Source of the DNA: Nocardiopsis xinjiangensis YIM 90004
GTDB lineage: Bacteria; Actinomycetota; Actinomycetes; Streptosporangiales; Streptosporangiaceae
DNA: 54,665 bases
NCBI RefSeq assembly: GCF_000341145.1
Contig: NZ_ANBE01000043.1
Location: 46,446 to 101,110 of the forward strand
Direction of reading: 5' to 3'
The position numbers and the translations under genes are program-made. The notes below the pieces were generated by a model that searched no databases, was not told the origin of the DNA, and saw nothing but the letters and a program-made list of their open reading frames with translations. The first letter of the stretch is position 1. The number at the start of each line of letters is the position of its first letter. This document shows positions 28,516-37,600 of the stretch, one piece after another.

Positions 28516-30098
28516 CCGCCCGCCCTCTGCTCCGGATGAAGGGCATCACCAAGTCGTTCCTCGGCGTGCGTGTCCTGCACGGCGTGGACCTGGACCTGTA
28601 CCCCGGCGACCTGCACGCGCTCGTCGGGGAGAACGGGGCGGGCAAGTCGACCCTGATGAAGGTACTGGCCGGCGTCCACCGCGCCGACGAGGGGACCATC
28701 GAACTGGACGGCGCACCCGTCTCCTTCGAACACCCGGTCCGGGCGCAGCGGGCGGGGGTCGCCACCGTCTTCCAGGAGTTCAACCTCCTGCCCGAGCTCA
28801 CGGTCGCCGGCAACGTCCATCTGGGCCGGGAGATCCGGCGGCGCGGGCGGATCGACGTGCGCGCCATGGAACGGGCCACCGGCGATCTGCTCGACGAGCT
28901 GGGGCTGGAGGGCATCTCGCCCCGGGCCAAGGTGCGGTCGCTGTCGGTGGCCGAGCAGCAGGTGGTGGAGATCGTCAAGGCGTTGTCCCAGGACGCGCGC
29001 ATCATCTCCATGGACGAACCGACGGCGTCGCTGGCCGACCACGAGGTCGAGGTGCTCTACCGCCTCATCGCCCGGTTGCGTGAGCGCGACGTGGCGCTGC
29101 TGTACGTCTCCCACCGGCTCAAGGAGATCTTCGACCTGGCCACGACCATCACGGTGCTCAAGGACGGCCACCGGGCGACCACGGTCCCGTCCGGGGACAT
29201 CCGCCCCGCCGAACTGGTCCGCACGATGGTGGGCCGTCCGGTCTCGCAGGTCTTCCCCGACCATTTGGAGCCCCGCGGCGAACACGTGGGCGAGGTCCGC
29301 CTGGACGTGCGCGGGGGCGGCAACGAACAGGTCGACGGCATCGACCTGACCGTGCACGGCGGGGAGATCGTGGGGTTGGCCGGGCTCCAGGGATCGGGCC
29401 GCACCGAGATCGCCCGGGCCCTCTTCGGCATGGACCGGTTCACCCGCGGCCAGGTCCGCGTGGACGGCCGCCGTGTCGACCCGCGCTCGCCCCGCCGGGC
29501 CGTACGCGCGGGGGTGGCACTGGTCAGCGAGGACCGCAAGACCCAGGGCCTGGCGCTGAACCAGTCGATCCTGGCCAACGGGCGCCTGGCGCTGGACGCG
29601 GTCTGGCCCCTGGGCGCGCACCGAAGATCCCGTCGCCTGCCGGGGATCTTCGACTCCCTGGAGCTGGTGGCGCGCGGCGGCCACGGCCAGGAGGTGCGGT
29701 TCCTGTCCGGCGGCAACCAGCAGAAGGTCGTCCTGGCCAAGTGGTTGGCGGCCGACCCGGGTGTGATGGTGCTGGACGAACCCACCCGGGGCATCGACGT
29801 GGGTGCCAAACAGGCGGTGTACCGGCTCATGCGGGAGCTGACCGCCGAGGGTGTGGCGATCCTGCTCATCTCCTCGGAACTCCCGGAACTGATCGGGATG
29901 TCGGACCGGCTCGTGGTTCTCGACGAGGGACGCGTGGCCGGCGAGCTGCCGGGCGGTTCCGACGAGGAGACCGTGATGGCCCTGGCCACCGGGGCCCCGC
30001 CGGAGGAGCCGGCCGGGAAGGGGCACGACCGGCCCGGCCCGCGCTCCGGCCCCTCCGAGAACGGCCCGCGCTCGCAGCACGAGGGGGCCGCCCCGTGA
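28512..30098 (+). CDS. Sugar ABC transporter ATP-binding protein (RbsA/MglA type)
   Basis: 528-residue protein with two fused nucleotide-binding domains, powering the two permeases encoded next. NBD1 has Walker A GENGAGKST, signature LSVAEQQ and Walker B ISMDEPTASL. NBD2 has the degenerate Walker A GLQGSGRTE normal for this family, signature LSGGNQQK and VMVLDEPTRGIDVG. The C-terminal 35 residues are a low-complexity Pro/Gly/Arg extension. It overlaps the oxidoreductase by 4 bases and the next permease by 4 (GTGA). Substrate class: monosaccharides or cyclitols. Confidence 0.94.
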   Translation: MTARPLLRMKGITKSFLGVRVLHGVDLDLYPGDLHALVGENGAGKSTLMKVLAGVHRADEGTIELDGAPVSFEHPVRAQRAGVATVFQEFNLLPELTVAGNVHLGREIRRRGRIDVRAMERATGDLLDELGLEGISPRAKVRSLSVAEQQVVEIVKALSQDARIISMDEPTASLADHEVEVLYRLIARLRERDVALLYVSHRLKEIFDLATTITVLKDGHRATTVPSGDIRPAELVRTMVGRPVSQVFPDHLEPRGEHVGEVRLDVRGGGNEQVDGIDLTVHGGEIVGLAGLQGSGRTEIARALFGMDRFTRGQVRVDGRRVDPRSPRRAVRAGVALVSEDRKTQGLALNQSILANGRLALDAVWPLGAHRRSRRLPGIFDSLELVARGGHGQEVRFLSGGNQQKVVLAKWLAADPGVMVLDEPTRGIDVGAKQAVYRLMRELTAEGVAILLISSELPELIGMSDRLVVLDEGRVAGELPGGSDEETVMALATGAPPEEPAGKGHDRPGPRSGPSENGPRSQHEGAAP

Positions 30099-31198
30099 AC
30101 CACCCCTCCCTCTCCCCCTCCCCCCTTGCTCCCCGATCCCTCTACTCCCGGTTGGGCACGACCGGTTTGGTCTACGTGGCGCTCGTGGTGATCCTCGCCG
30201 TCAGTGCGGCGCTGGTGTCGGCTCAGGGCGCGAGCCTGTTCACGCCCGCCAACACGGTCGACCTGCTCGCCCGTTCCAGCTTGTTGGGCTTCCTGGCGAT
30301 CGGGATGACCCTGGTGATCCTGTGCCGCTCCCTGGACCTGTCGGTGGGGTACGTGGCGGCGCTGTCCACGGTGGTCGCGGCCACGGTGATGGCGGGTGAG
30401 CCCGAGCGGATGCTGCTGGGCGTGGGCGCCGCCCTGGGTGTGTGCGCGCTCGTCGGTCTGGCCAACGGGATCGTCGTGACCAAGCTCCGGGTCAACCCCT
30501 TCATCGCGACCCTGGGGATGGGCCTGATCATCAAGGGGTACCTGGACACGAACTTCCAGGGCCCGGCCGGCGAGATCCCGGCGGCGTTCCAGCTGTTCGG
30601 ATACACGCGTTTCGGCCTGCTGCCGCTGTCGGCGGTCGTGATGCTCGTGCTGGCCGCGGCCGCGGTCTGGATGCTGGCCCGCACCCGCCTGGGCCACCAC
30701 ATGTATGCGGTCGGGGGCGACGCCGAGGTCGCCCGGCTCTCCGGGGTGCGGGTGGCCGCCCCCGTGGTGACGGCGCACGTGCTCTGTTCGGTCCTGGCCG
30801 GTGTGGCGGGCCTGCTGCTGGCGGCCCGTTTCGGCACCGGCAACGCGCTGGTCTACGACAACGGCTACGAGCTGGAGGCCATCGCCGCGGTCGTCCTGGG
30901 CGGTACCTACCTCCTCGGCGGCCGCGGGGGCGTGGCCGGGACGATCGCGGGTGTGTTCATCCTGGCCACGCTCGACACGGTCTTCAACGTCCTGGCGGTG
31001 GACCCCTTCGTCAAGGACGTGCTGCGCGGCACGATCGTCATCGCCGCGGTGGCCCTCTACGCCCGCGGCCAGTTGTCCAGGGCCGCGGTCCGGGTGCGGT
31101 TCCCCTCGGGCGGGCGACCACCGCCGGAGGAGTCCCCCGGCCCGCCGGACGGTGGCGGCCCGAGCGCCCCCGAGCCCGCCGTGGGAGGTACGCGATGA
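30095..31198 (+). CDS. Sugar ABC transporter permease 1 (RbsC type)
   Basis: 367-residue inner-membrane permease with about nine or ten hydrophobic helices. It carries the CUT2-family SLDLSVGYVAALSTVV near the N-terminus, GLANGIVVTKLRVNPFIATL in the middle, and VLGGTYLLGGRGGVAGTIAG near the C-terminus. The final 45 residues are a Pro/Gly-rich cytoplasmic tail. GTG start overlaps the ATPase stop; its own stop overlaps the second permease start (ATGA). The pair would form a heterodimeric channel. Confidence 0.93.
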   Translation: MNHPSLSPSPLAPRSLYSRLGTTGLVYVALVVILAVSAALVSAQGASLFTPANTVDLLARSSLLGFLAIGMTLVILCRSLDLSVGYVAALSTVVAATVMAGEPERMLLGVGAALGVCALVGLANGIVVTKLRVNPFIATLGMGLIIKGYLDTNFQGPAGEIPAAFQLFGYTRFGLLPLSAVVMLVLAAAAVWMLARTRLGHHMYAVGGDAEVARLSGVRVAAPVVTAHVLCSVLAGVAGLLLAARFGTGNALVYDNGYELEAIAAVVLGGTYLLGGRGGVAGTIAGVFILATLDTVFNVLAVDPFVKDVLRGTIVIAAVALYARGQLSRAAVRVRFPSGGRPPPEESPGPPDGGGPSAPEPAVGGTR

Positions 31199-32256
31199 GC
31201 ACGGACCGACCCACGGCGAAACACGCAGGGCCGCGCCGCGACCCGTGGTCCTTCCTGGCGGGCGGCACGGGCACGGTCGCCCTGCTGCTGGTGGTGATCT
31301 TCGCGGTCATCGCCACCCAGAACCCGTCGTTCTTCGAGGGCCCGCCGCTGATGGCCTTCGCCCGCATGGCGGCGCCGCTGGTGCTGTTGGCGATCGGCCA
31401 GTACTTCGTGATCGTCTCCGGCGAGTTCGACCTGTCGGTGGGCTCGCTGGTGGGCGCCCAGGTGGTCATCGCCGCCCGGCTGATCGACGGCGACGAGGCC
31501 AGGACCCTGCCGGTGATGGGGTTGATGATCGTCTTCGGCCTGGCCGTGGGCCTGGTCAACGGGCTGGTCACGACGGTGCTGAAGGTCCCCTCGATCATCA
31601 CCACGCTCGGCACGATGCTGATCCTGTTCGGCGCGGTGCGGTACTGGACGGGCGGGGCGCCCACCGGTGCGCTCTCCGAGTCCTTCCGGCTCCCGGGCCG
31701 GGGCGGCATCGAGGGCGTCCCCTACCTGGGCCAGCTCCCCTACGCGCTGATCATCGCGGCCGTGGCCGCGGTCGCGGCGGTCTGGCTCATGCGCTCCTCC
31801 TACGGCCGCTGCCTCATGGCGACCGGCGACAACGACGTCGCGGCCGCGTTCTCGGGGGTGCGGGTGTGGCGGGTGCGCACCACGGCGTTCGTCCTGTCCG
31901 GGTTCATGGCCTCCGTGGCCGCCGTGCTCATCGGCGGCTTCTCCGGCGTGACCGCGCAGGTCGGCGACGGCATGGAGTTCACCGCCATCACCGCCGTGGT
32001 CCTCGGCGGGGTGCTCCTGGGCGGAGGACGCGGCACGGTCGTGGCCGCCGTCCTGGGAGCACTCGCTCTGGAGGCCCTGTTCACCCTGTTCACCCAGCTC
32101 TACCTGCCGGCGACGATCCAGCCGACCGTGCAGGGGCTCATCATCATCGCCGCCGTCGCCTACGCCTCGCGCCGCGGCGACCTGCGACTGCCGGAACGCC
32201 TGAGAAGGCGGCCCGGTCCCCCCACCGAGCACCCGCTCGGCACTTCGAGGAGGTAA
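31195..32256 (+). CDS. Sugar ABC transporter permease 2 (RbsC type)
   Basis: 353-residue membrane permease, paralogous to the preceding gene. Signature segments are SGEFDLSVGSLVGAQVV, GLVNGLVTTVLKVPSIITTL and VLGGVLLGGGRGTVVAAVLG. About nine hydrophobic helices; N-terminal and C-terminal ends are hydrophilic. GGAGGT lies seven bases before the ATG, and translation is coupled to the first permease. The lipoprotein gene begins five bases after its stop codon. Confidence 0.93.
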   Translation: MSTDRPTAKHAGPRRDPWSFLAGGTGTVALLLVVIFAVIATQNPSFFEGPPLMAFARMAAPLVLLAIGQYFVIVSGEFDLSVGSLVGAQVVIAARLIDGDEARTLPVMGLMIVFGLAVGLVNGLVTTVLKVPSIITTLGTMLILFGAVRYWTGGAPTGALSESFRLPGRGGIEGVPYLGQLPYALIIAAVAAVAAVWLMRSSYGRCLMATGDNDVAAAFSGVRVWRVRTTAFVLSGFMASVAAVLIGGFSGVTAQVGDGMEFTAITAVVLGGVLLGGGRGTVVAAVLGALALEALFTLFTQLYLPATIQPTVQGLIIIAAVAYASRRGDLRLPERLRRRPGPPTEHPLGTSRR

Positions 32257-32261
32257 CTACC

Positions 32262-33461
32262 ATGCACGTCCCCCGCGTGCTGTTGGCCGGTGCCGCCGGC
32301 CTGGCCCTCGTCCTGTCCGCCTGTACCACCGACGCACCGGAGGACGCCGCCGACGGCAACGGTACGGAACTGACCCCCGAGGAGGAATGGTTCGACCAGG
32401 AGGAGTTCGACCGCCAGGTCGCCCAGCGCGACATCGAGCCGGAGGGTTCCGAGGACGAACCCTGGCTCCAGGCGATCGAACCGGAGTGGGTCGACACCTC
32501 GGAGTGGGAGTCCGACGACCCCGGGGACGCCACGGTCTGTTTCTCCAACGCCTCGGTGTCCAACCCCTGGCGCGTCACCGGCTTCATCACCATGGAGCAG
32601 CAGGTGGAGGAGTTGCAGGAGGCGGGTGAGATCGGGGACTTCCAGGTCTCTGACGCCGCCGACGACGACAACCAGCAGATCTCCGACATCCAGGCGTTCG
32701 TGGACTCCGGTGACTGCGACACGATCATCATCTCCCCGTCGACCACCGCGACCATGACCCCGGCGGTGGAGACCGCGTGCGAGAGCGGGGTGCCGGTCAT
32801 CGTCTTCGACCGCGGCGTGAACACCGACTGCTCGGTCACGTTCATCCACCCGATCGGCGGTTACGCCAACGGCGCCGACTCGGCCGAGTTCCTCGTCGAC
32901 AATCTGGAACCGGGTTCCCGGGTCCTGGCCCTGCGGATCCTTCCGGGCGTGGACTCGCTCGAGCACCGCTGGGCCGCAGCGCAGACCATCTTCGACGACA
33001 GCGACCTGGACATCATCGGCTACGAGTTCACCGAAGGTGACGGCGCACAGATCAAGGACCTGGTCTCCCAGCACCTGCAGCGCGGCGCGGTCGACGGCAT
33101 CTGGATGGACGCCGGAGACGGGGCCGTGGCGGGCCTGGAGGCGTTCGAGGACGCCGGTCAGGAGTATCCGGTCATCTCGGGTGAGGACGAGTTGAGCTTC
33201 ATGCGCAAGTGGCAGGAGGAGGACCTGACGGCGATCGCCCCGGTCTACTCCAACTTCCAGTGGCGCACCCCGATCCTGGCCGCGAGCATGATCCTGCAGG
33301 GCGAGGAGGTGCCCGAGGAGTGGGTGCTGCCGCAGGAGGCGGTCACCGAGGACGAGCGCGACGAACTGCTGGACCTCAACTCCGGGATGCCGTCCCTGCA
33401 CTACGCCCGCTTCGGCGGCCAGGACCTACCGGGCTTCCCCGAGGCGTGGGAGGACCGCTAG
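32262..33461 (+). CDS. Sugar ABC transporter substrate-binding lipoprotein
   Basis: 399 residues. A lipoprotein signal peptide ends in LVLSAC, with Cys21 as lipidation site, so the mature protein sits on the outer face of the membrane. An acidic linker (about 24-90) precedes a type-I periplasmic-binding fold (ribose/galactose class): VCFSNASVSNPWR, DTIIISPSTTATMTPAVE, VPVIVFDRGVN. The acidic linker is longer than usual. It has a strong GAGGAGGT site. The next gene starts immediately after its stop codon (TAG ATG), so the six genes from 27358 to 34388 read as one operon. Confidence 0.92.
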   Translation: MHVPRVLLAGAAGLALVLSACTTDAPEDAADGNGTELTPEEEWFDQEEFDRQVAQRDIEPEGSEDEPWLQAIEPEWVDTSEWESDDPGDATVCFSNASVSNPWRVTGFITMEQQVEELQEAGEIGDFQVSDAADDDNQQISDIQAFVDSGDCDTIIISPSTTATMTPAVETACESGVPVIVFDRGVNTDCSVTFIHPIGGYANGADSAEFLVDNLEPGSRVLALRILPGVDSLEHRWAAAQTIFDDSDLDIIGYEFTEGDGAQIKDLVSQHLQRGAVDGIWMDAGDGAVAGLEAFEDAGQEYPVISGEDELSFMRKWQEEDLTAIAPVYSNFQWRTPILAASMILQGEEVPEEWVLPQEAVTEDERDELLDLNSGMPSLHYARFGGQDLPGFPEAWEDR

Positions 33462-34388
33462 ATGGAGCGCGCGCTGGGGGTCAACACCTGGGTGTGGACG
33501 TCGCCGCTGACCGACGCCGCGCTGGAGCGGCTCGCGCCGCGCGTGGCCGGCTGGGGCTTCGACACGATCGAGCTGCCGGTCGAGGACGCCGGCGACTGGG
33601 ACCCCCGGCGCGCCCGCGCCCTGCTGGAGGACCTGGGGCTGTCGGCGACGGTGGTCCTGGTCATGGGGCCGGGCCGTGAGCTGGTGTTCACCGATACCGC
33701 CACCCGGACCGCGACCCGGGACTACCTGAAACGGGTCGTGGACGCGGCGGAAACGGTGGGCTCACCGGTCGTCGCGGGACCGGCCTACGCCTCGGTGGGG
33801 CGCACCTGGCGCCTGTCCCCGGACGAGCGCGCGGCTCTGCCCGGCGCGCTGGCCGAGGCCCTGTCCCCCGTGGTCGAGCACGCCTCGGCCGCAGGGATCG
33901 CGGTGGCGGTGGAGCCGCTGAACCGGTACGAGACCAGTGTGTTGAACACCGTCGACCAAACACTGGAGGCGTTGGCGGAGCTGCCGCGCGAGCACTGCGG
34001 ACTGGCGTTGGACCTCTACCACCTGAACATCGAGGAAAAGGACATCGCCGATGCGATCGAGCGCGCGTCCGGAATGCTGAAGCATGTCCAGGTCTGCGCG
34101 AACGATCGCGGGACCCCTGGGGCCGATCACCTGGGATGGTCACGGATCGTGACCGCATTGGACAGAACAGGTTACTCAGGCCCCCTAGTCATCGAATCCT
34201 TCACTTCTGACAATGCCAGCATCGCCGCGGCCGCGTCCGTATGGCGGCCCCTGGCCGCTACCCAGGACGCGATCGCGGTCGACGGCTTGGCGTTCCTGAG
34301 AGGGCTGCACCGGCCGGCCTCCGCCGACGGCGGTGGCGGCGGCGCACCCGGAGTCCCTGACCCGACGAGAGGAGCCCCTGTGGACTGA
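33462..34388 (+). CDS. Sugar phosphate isomerase/epimerase (TIM barrel, AP-endonuclease-2 fold)
   Basis: 308-residue xylose-isomerase-like barrel related to D-tagatose 3-epimerase. It has GVNTWVWTSPL at the N-terminus, the metal-ligand Glu in VAVEPLNRYETSVLN and ALDLYHLNIEE with ligand Asp/His, and the C-terminal ligand Glu in LVIESFTSD. Such enzymes epimerise free ketoses or keto-glycosides. The last 35 residues are a disordered Gly/Pro tail. No spacer separates it from the lipoprotein gene; it ends the importer operon. About 230 bases follow before the large secreted protein. Confidence 0.85.
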   Translation: MERALGVNTWVWTSPLTDAALERLAPRVAGWGFDTIELPVEDAGDWDPRRARALLEDLGLSATVVLVMGPGRELVFTDTATRTATRDYLKRVVDAAETVGSPVVAGPAYASVGRTWRLSPDERAALPGALAEALSPVVEHASAAGIAVAVEPLNRYETSVLNTVDQTLEALAELPREHCGLALDLYHLNIEEKDIADAIERASGMLKHVQVCANDRGTPGADHLGWSRIVTALDRTGYSGPLVIESFTSDNASIAAAASVWRPLAATQDAIAVDGLAFLRGLHRPASADGGGGGAPGVPDPTRGAPVD

Positions 34389-34492
34389 TGCACCGATGAG
34401 GCGGCCACCTCCGCTTCCCGACCCTGATAGCAGGCATCCCGACCACCCCGGTCGCAGCCGTACCGGGCCCGCCCCGGCCGACCGGGAGGACT

Positions 34493-34520
34493 TGTTCGGC
34501 GGAGCCCTTCCGCCAGAACA
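34493..34520 (+). other. Imperfect hairpin upstream of the ThuA-like gene
   Basis: TGTTCGGCGG pairs with CCGCC-A-GAACA (one bulge) around a 7-base loop, midway in the 227-base gap after the isomerase gene. It could be a weak terminator or attenuator for the importer operon; there is no T-tract. Confidence 0.3.
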
Positions 34521-34615
34521 CGGTGTCCACCGAGCGAGTCCTACGTCCCTGCCGTCGGCGCCGGCACGCCGCACGGAACTCATCGACTCACTCCCACCCC
34601 CAGGTGAGGTTCTGC

Positions 34616-37600
34616 ATGTTCCACAGACCGTTACTACGACTGGGCGCGCTGGTGTCCGGCATCGCGTTGGCCATGGGGCTGACCGCGCCCGTGGCCCACG
34701 CACAGGAGGAGAACGAGCAGGAGTCGTTCCACGCCCTGATCTTCTCCAAGACCGCCGGTTTCCGGCACGACTCGATCCCCTACGGCGTCTCCCTCATCGA
34801 GGAACTGGGCGACGAGCACGGATTCACCACCGAGCACACCGAGGACTCCTCGGTCTTCAACGAGGAGGACCTGGCCGAGTTCGACGCCGTCATCTGGCTC
34901 TCGACCACCGGTGACGTGCTCAACGAGGAGGAACAGTCCGCCTTCGAGAGCTACGTCCAGGACGGCGGCGGCTTCACGGGTGTGCACGCCGCCTCCGACA
35001 CCGAGTACGAGTGGGACTGGTACGGCGATCTCGTCGGCGCCTACTTCTCCAGCCACCCGCCCGGCACCCAGGACGCCGAGGTGATGGTCAACGACCGTGC
35101 GCATCCCTCCACCGAGGGGTTGCCCGCGCGGTGGGACCGCCACGACGAGTGGTACGACTTCGACCTGTCCCCGCGCGGTGACGTGCACGTCCTGGCGGGG
35201 CTGGACGAGAGCTCCTACGAGGAGGAGGTGGACCCGGCCGGGCAGATGGGGTGGGACCACCCCACCGCCTGGTGCCAGAACTTCGACGGCGGCCGTTCCT
35301 GGTACACCGGCGGCGGCCACACCGTCGACTCCTTCTCCGAACCCGAGTTCACCGAGCACCTGCTCGGCGGGATCCAGTGGGCGGCCGGCGCGGTCGAGGG
35401 CGACTGCGGCGCCACCCAGTGGGACAACTTCGAGAAGGTCACGCTGGCCCAGGGCGAGGAGCAGATGGGCGAGCCCATGGGCCTGGCGGTCCTGCCGGAC
35501 GGCCGTGCCCTGCACACCACCCGCGACGGCGAAGTGAGCCTGTGGGACCCCGAGACCCACACCACCGAGGTCGTCGCCGAGATCCCCGTCTACAACCACG
35601 ACGAGGACGGGCTCCAAGGCGTGGCCGTGGACCCCGGCTTCGAGGAGAACGGCTGGGTCTACACCTACTACGCACCCGAGGTCGAAGGGGTCCCACCGGG
35701 TGAGGCGCCCTCCGACGGCGAACCCGGGGACTTCGAACCCTACGAGGCGCACAACAACCTCTCGCGGTTCCAGCTGGTGGAAGGCGAGGACGGACCGAGC
35801 CTGGACCTGGACAGCGAGCAGGTCGTCATGGAGGTCGGAACCGACCGCGGCATGTGCTGCCACGTGGGCGGCGACATCGACTTCGACGCCGAGGGCAACC
35901 TGTACCTGGCCACGGGCGACGACACGAACCCGTTCGAGTCCGACGGGTACGCGCCCATCGACGAGCGCGAGGACCGCAACCCCGTCTTCGACGCCCAGCG
36001 CACCTCCGCCAACACCAACGACCTGCGCGGGAAGCTGCTCCGGATCTCGGTCAACGAGGACGGCAGCTACGGGATCCCCGACGGCAACCTCTTCCCGACC
36101 GAGGAGTACGGCGAGGAGCAGACCCGCCCGGAGATCTACGCGATGGGCCTGCGCAACCCGTTCCGGTTCTCCGTCGACCAGGAGGACGGCACCGTCTACC
36201 TGGGCGACTACGGCCCCGACGCGCAGGAGGCCGACCCCGAGCGCGGGCCGCAGAACACGGTCTCCTGGCACACCATCGACGAACCGTCCAACATCGGGTG
36301 GCCGTACTGCATCGGTGACAACACCCCCTACATCGACTACGACTTCGCGGAGGGCGCCTCCGGGGAGCCCTTCGACTGCGACGCGCCCGTCAACGACTCC
36401 CCGAACAACACCGGGCTGACCGAGCTGCCCCCGGTCACCCCCGCGATGGTCTGGTACGACTACGACGAGTCCGAGGAGTTCCCGCACCTGGGCGAGGGTT
36501 CCGGCTCCCCCATGGGCGGCCCGGCCTACCAGTTCGACCCCGAGCTGGAGTCCGAGACCAAGTGGCCCGAGTACTACGACGGCATCCCGCTGATGTACGA
36601 GTGGGGCCGCCAGTGGATCAAGCAGGTCCACCGCGACGACGAGGGCGAACTCCTCGACATCACCGAGACGGTCGACGACATCGCCCTGGCCAACCCCATG
36701 GACATGGAGTTCGGCCCGGACGGGTCGCTGTACGTGCTGGAGTACGGCTCCGGTTACTTCGGCGGCGCGCCCGACTCGGCGCTCTCGCGCATCGACTACA
36801 CGGGGGCGGGCAACAGTCCCGTGGCCGATCTGGAGAGCAGCACCTCCTCCGGTCCGGTCCCCCTCGAGGTCGAGTTCTCCGCCGAGGGGTCCGAGCACCC
36901 CGGCGGCCTGGACATGGCCTACGAGTGGGACTTCGGGGACGGCACCGCCTCCGAGGAGATCGCCCCCGCCCACACCTACGAGGAGGAGGGCCAGTACACG
37001 GTCGTGCTGACCGTGACCGACGAGCTCGGTGCCACCAGCACGGCCACCACCAGTGTGACCGCCGGCAACACCGCACCCGATGTCTCCTTCGACACCCCGA
37101 AGGACGGCCAGTACTTCCACTGGGGTGAGGAGATCCCGTTCGAGGTCTCCGTGGAGGACGCCGAGGACGGCTCGATCGGTGACGGCGTCGCCTGCGAAGA
37201 CGTCGAGGTCACCTCGTCGCTGGGCCACGACGAGCACGCACACCCGTGGACCCAGTACGACTCCTGCGAGGGGACCACTCAGACCGAGACCGACGGCGGC
37301 CACGGCGCCGACATGAACATCTTCTGGGTGCTCCAGGCCGAGTACGACGACTCCGGGTCCGGGGACCTCCCCCCGCTCACCGGCAGCGACGGTCTGCGCC
37401 TCAACCCGGCGCAGACCCAGGGGCAGTACTTCTCCGACAGCGAGAACGTCTCGACCGAACCCACCGAGGACGAGGAAGGCGGGCTGGAGAACCTCTCCGG
37501 GATCCAGGACGGCGGCTGGAGCTCCTACGACCCGGTGAACTTCACCGGCGTGGAGGAGATGGAGTTCCGTGTGGCCTCCGCCGGGGCCGGCGGCACCATC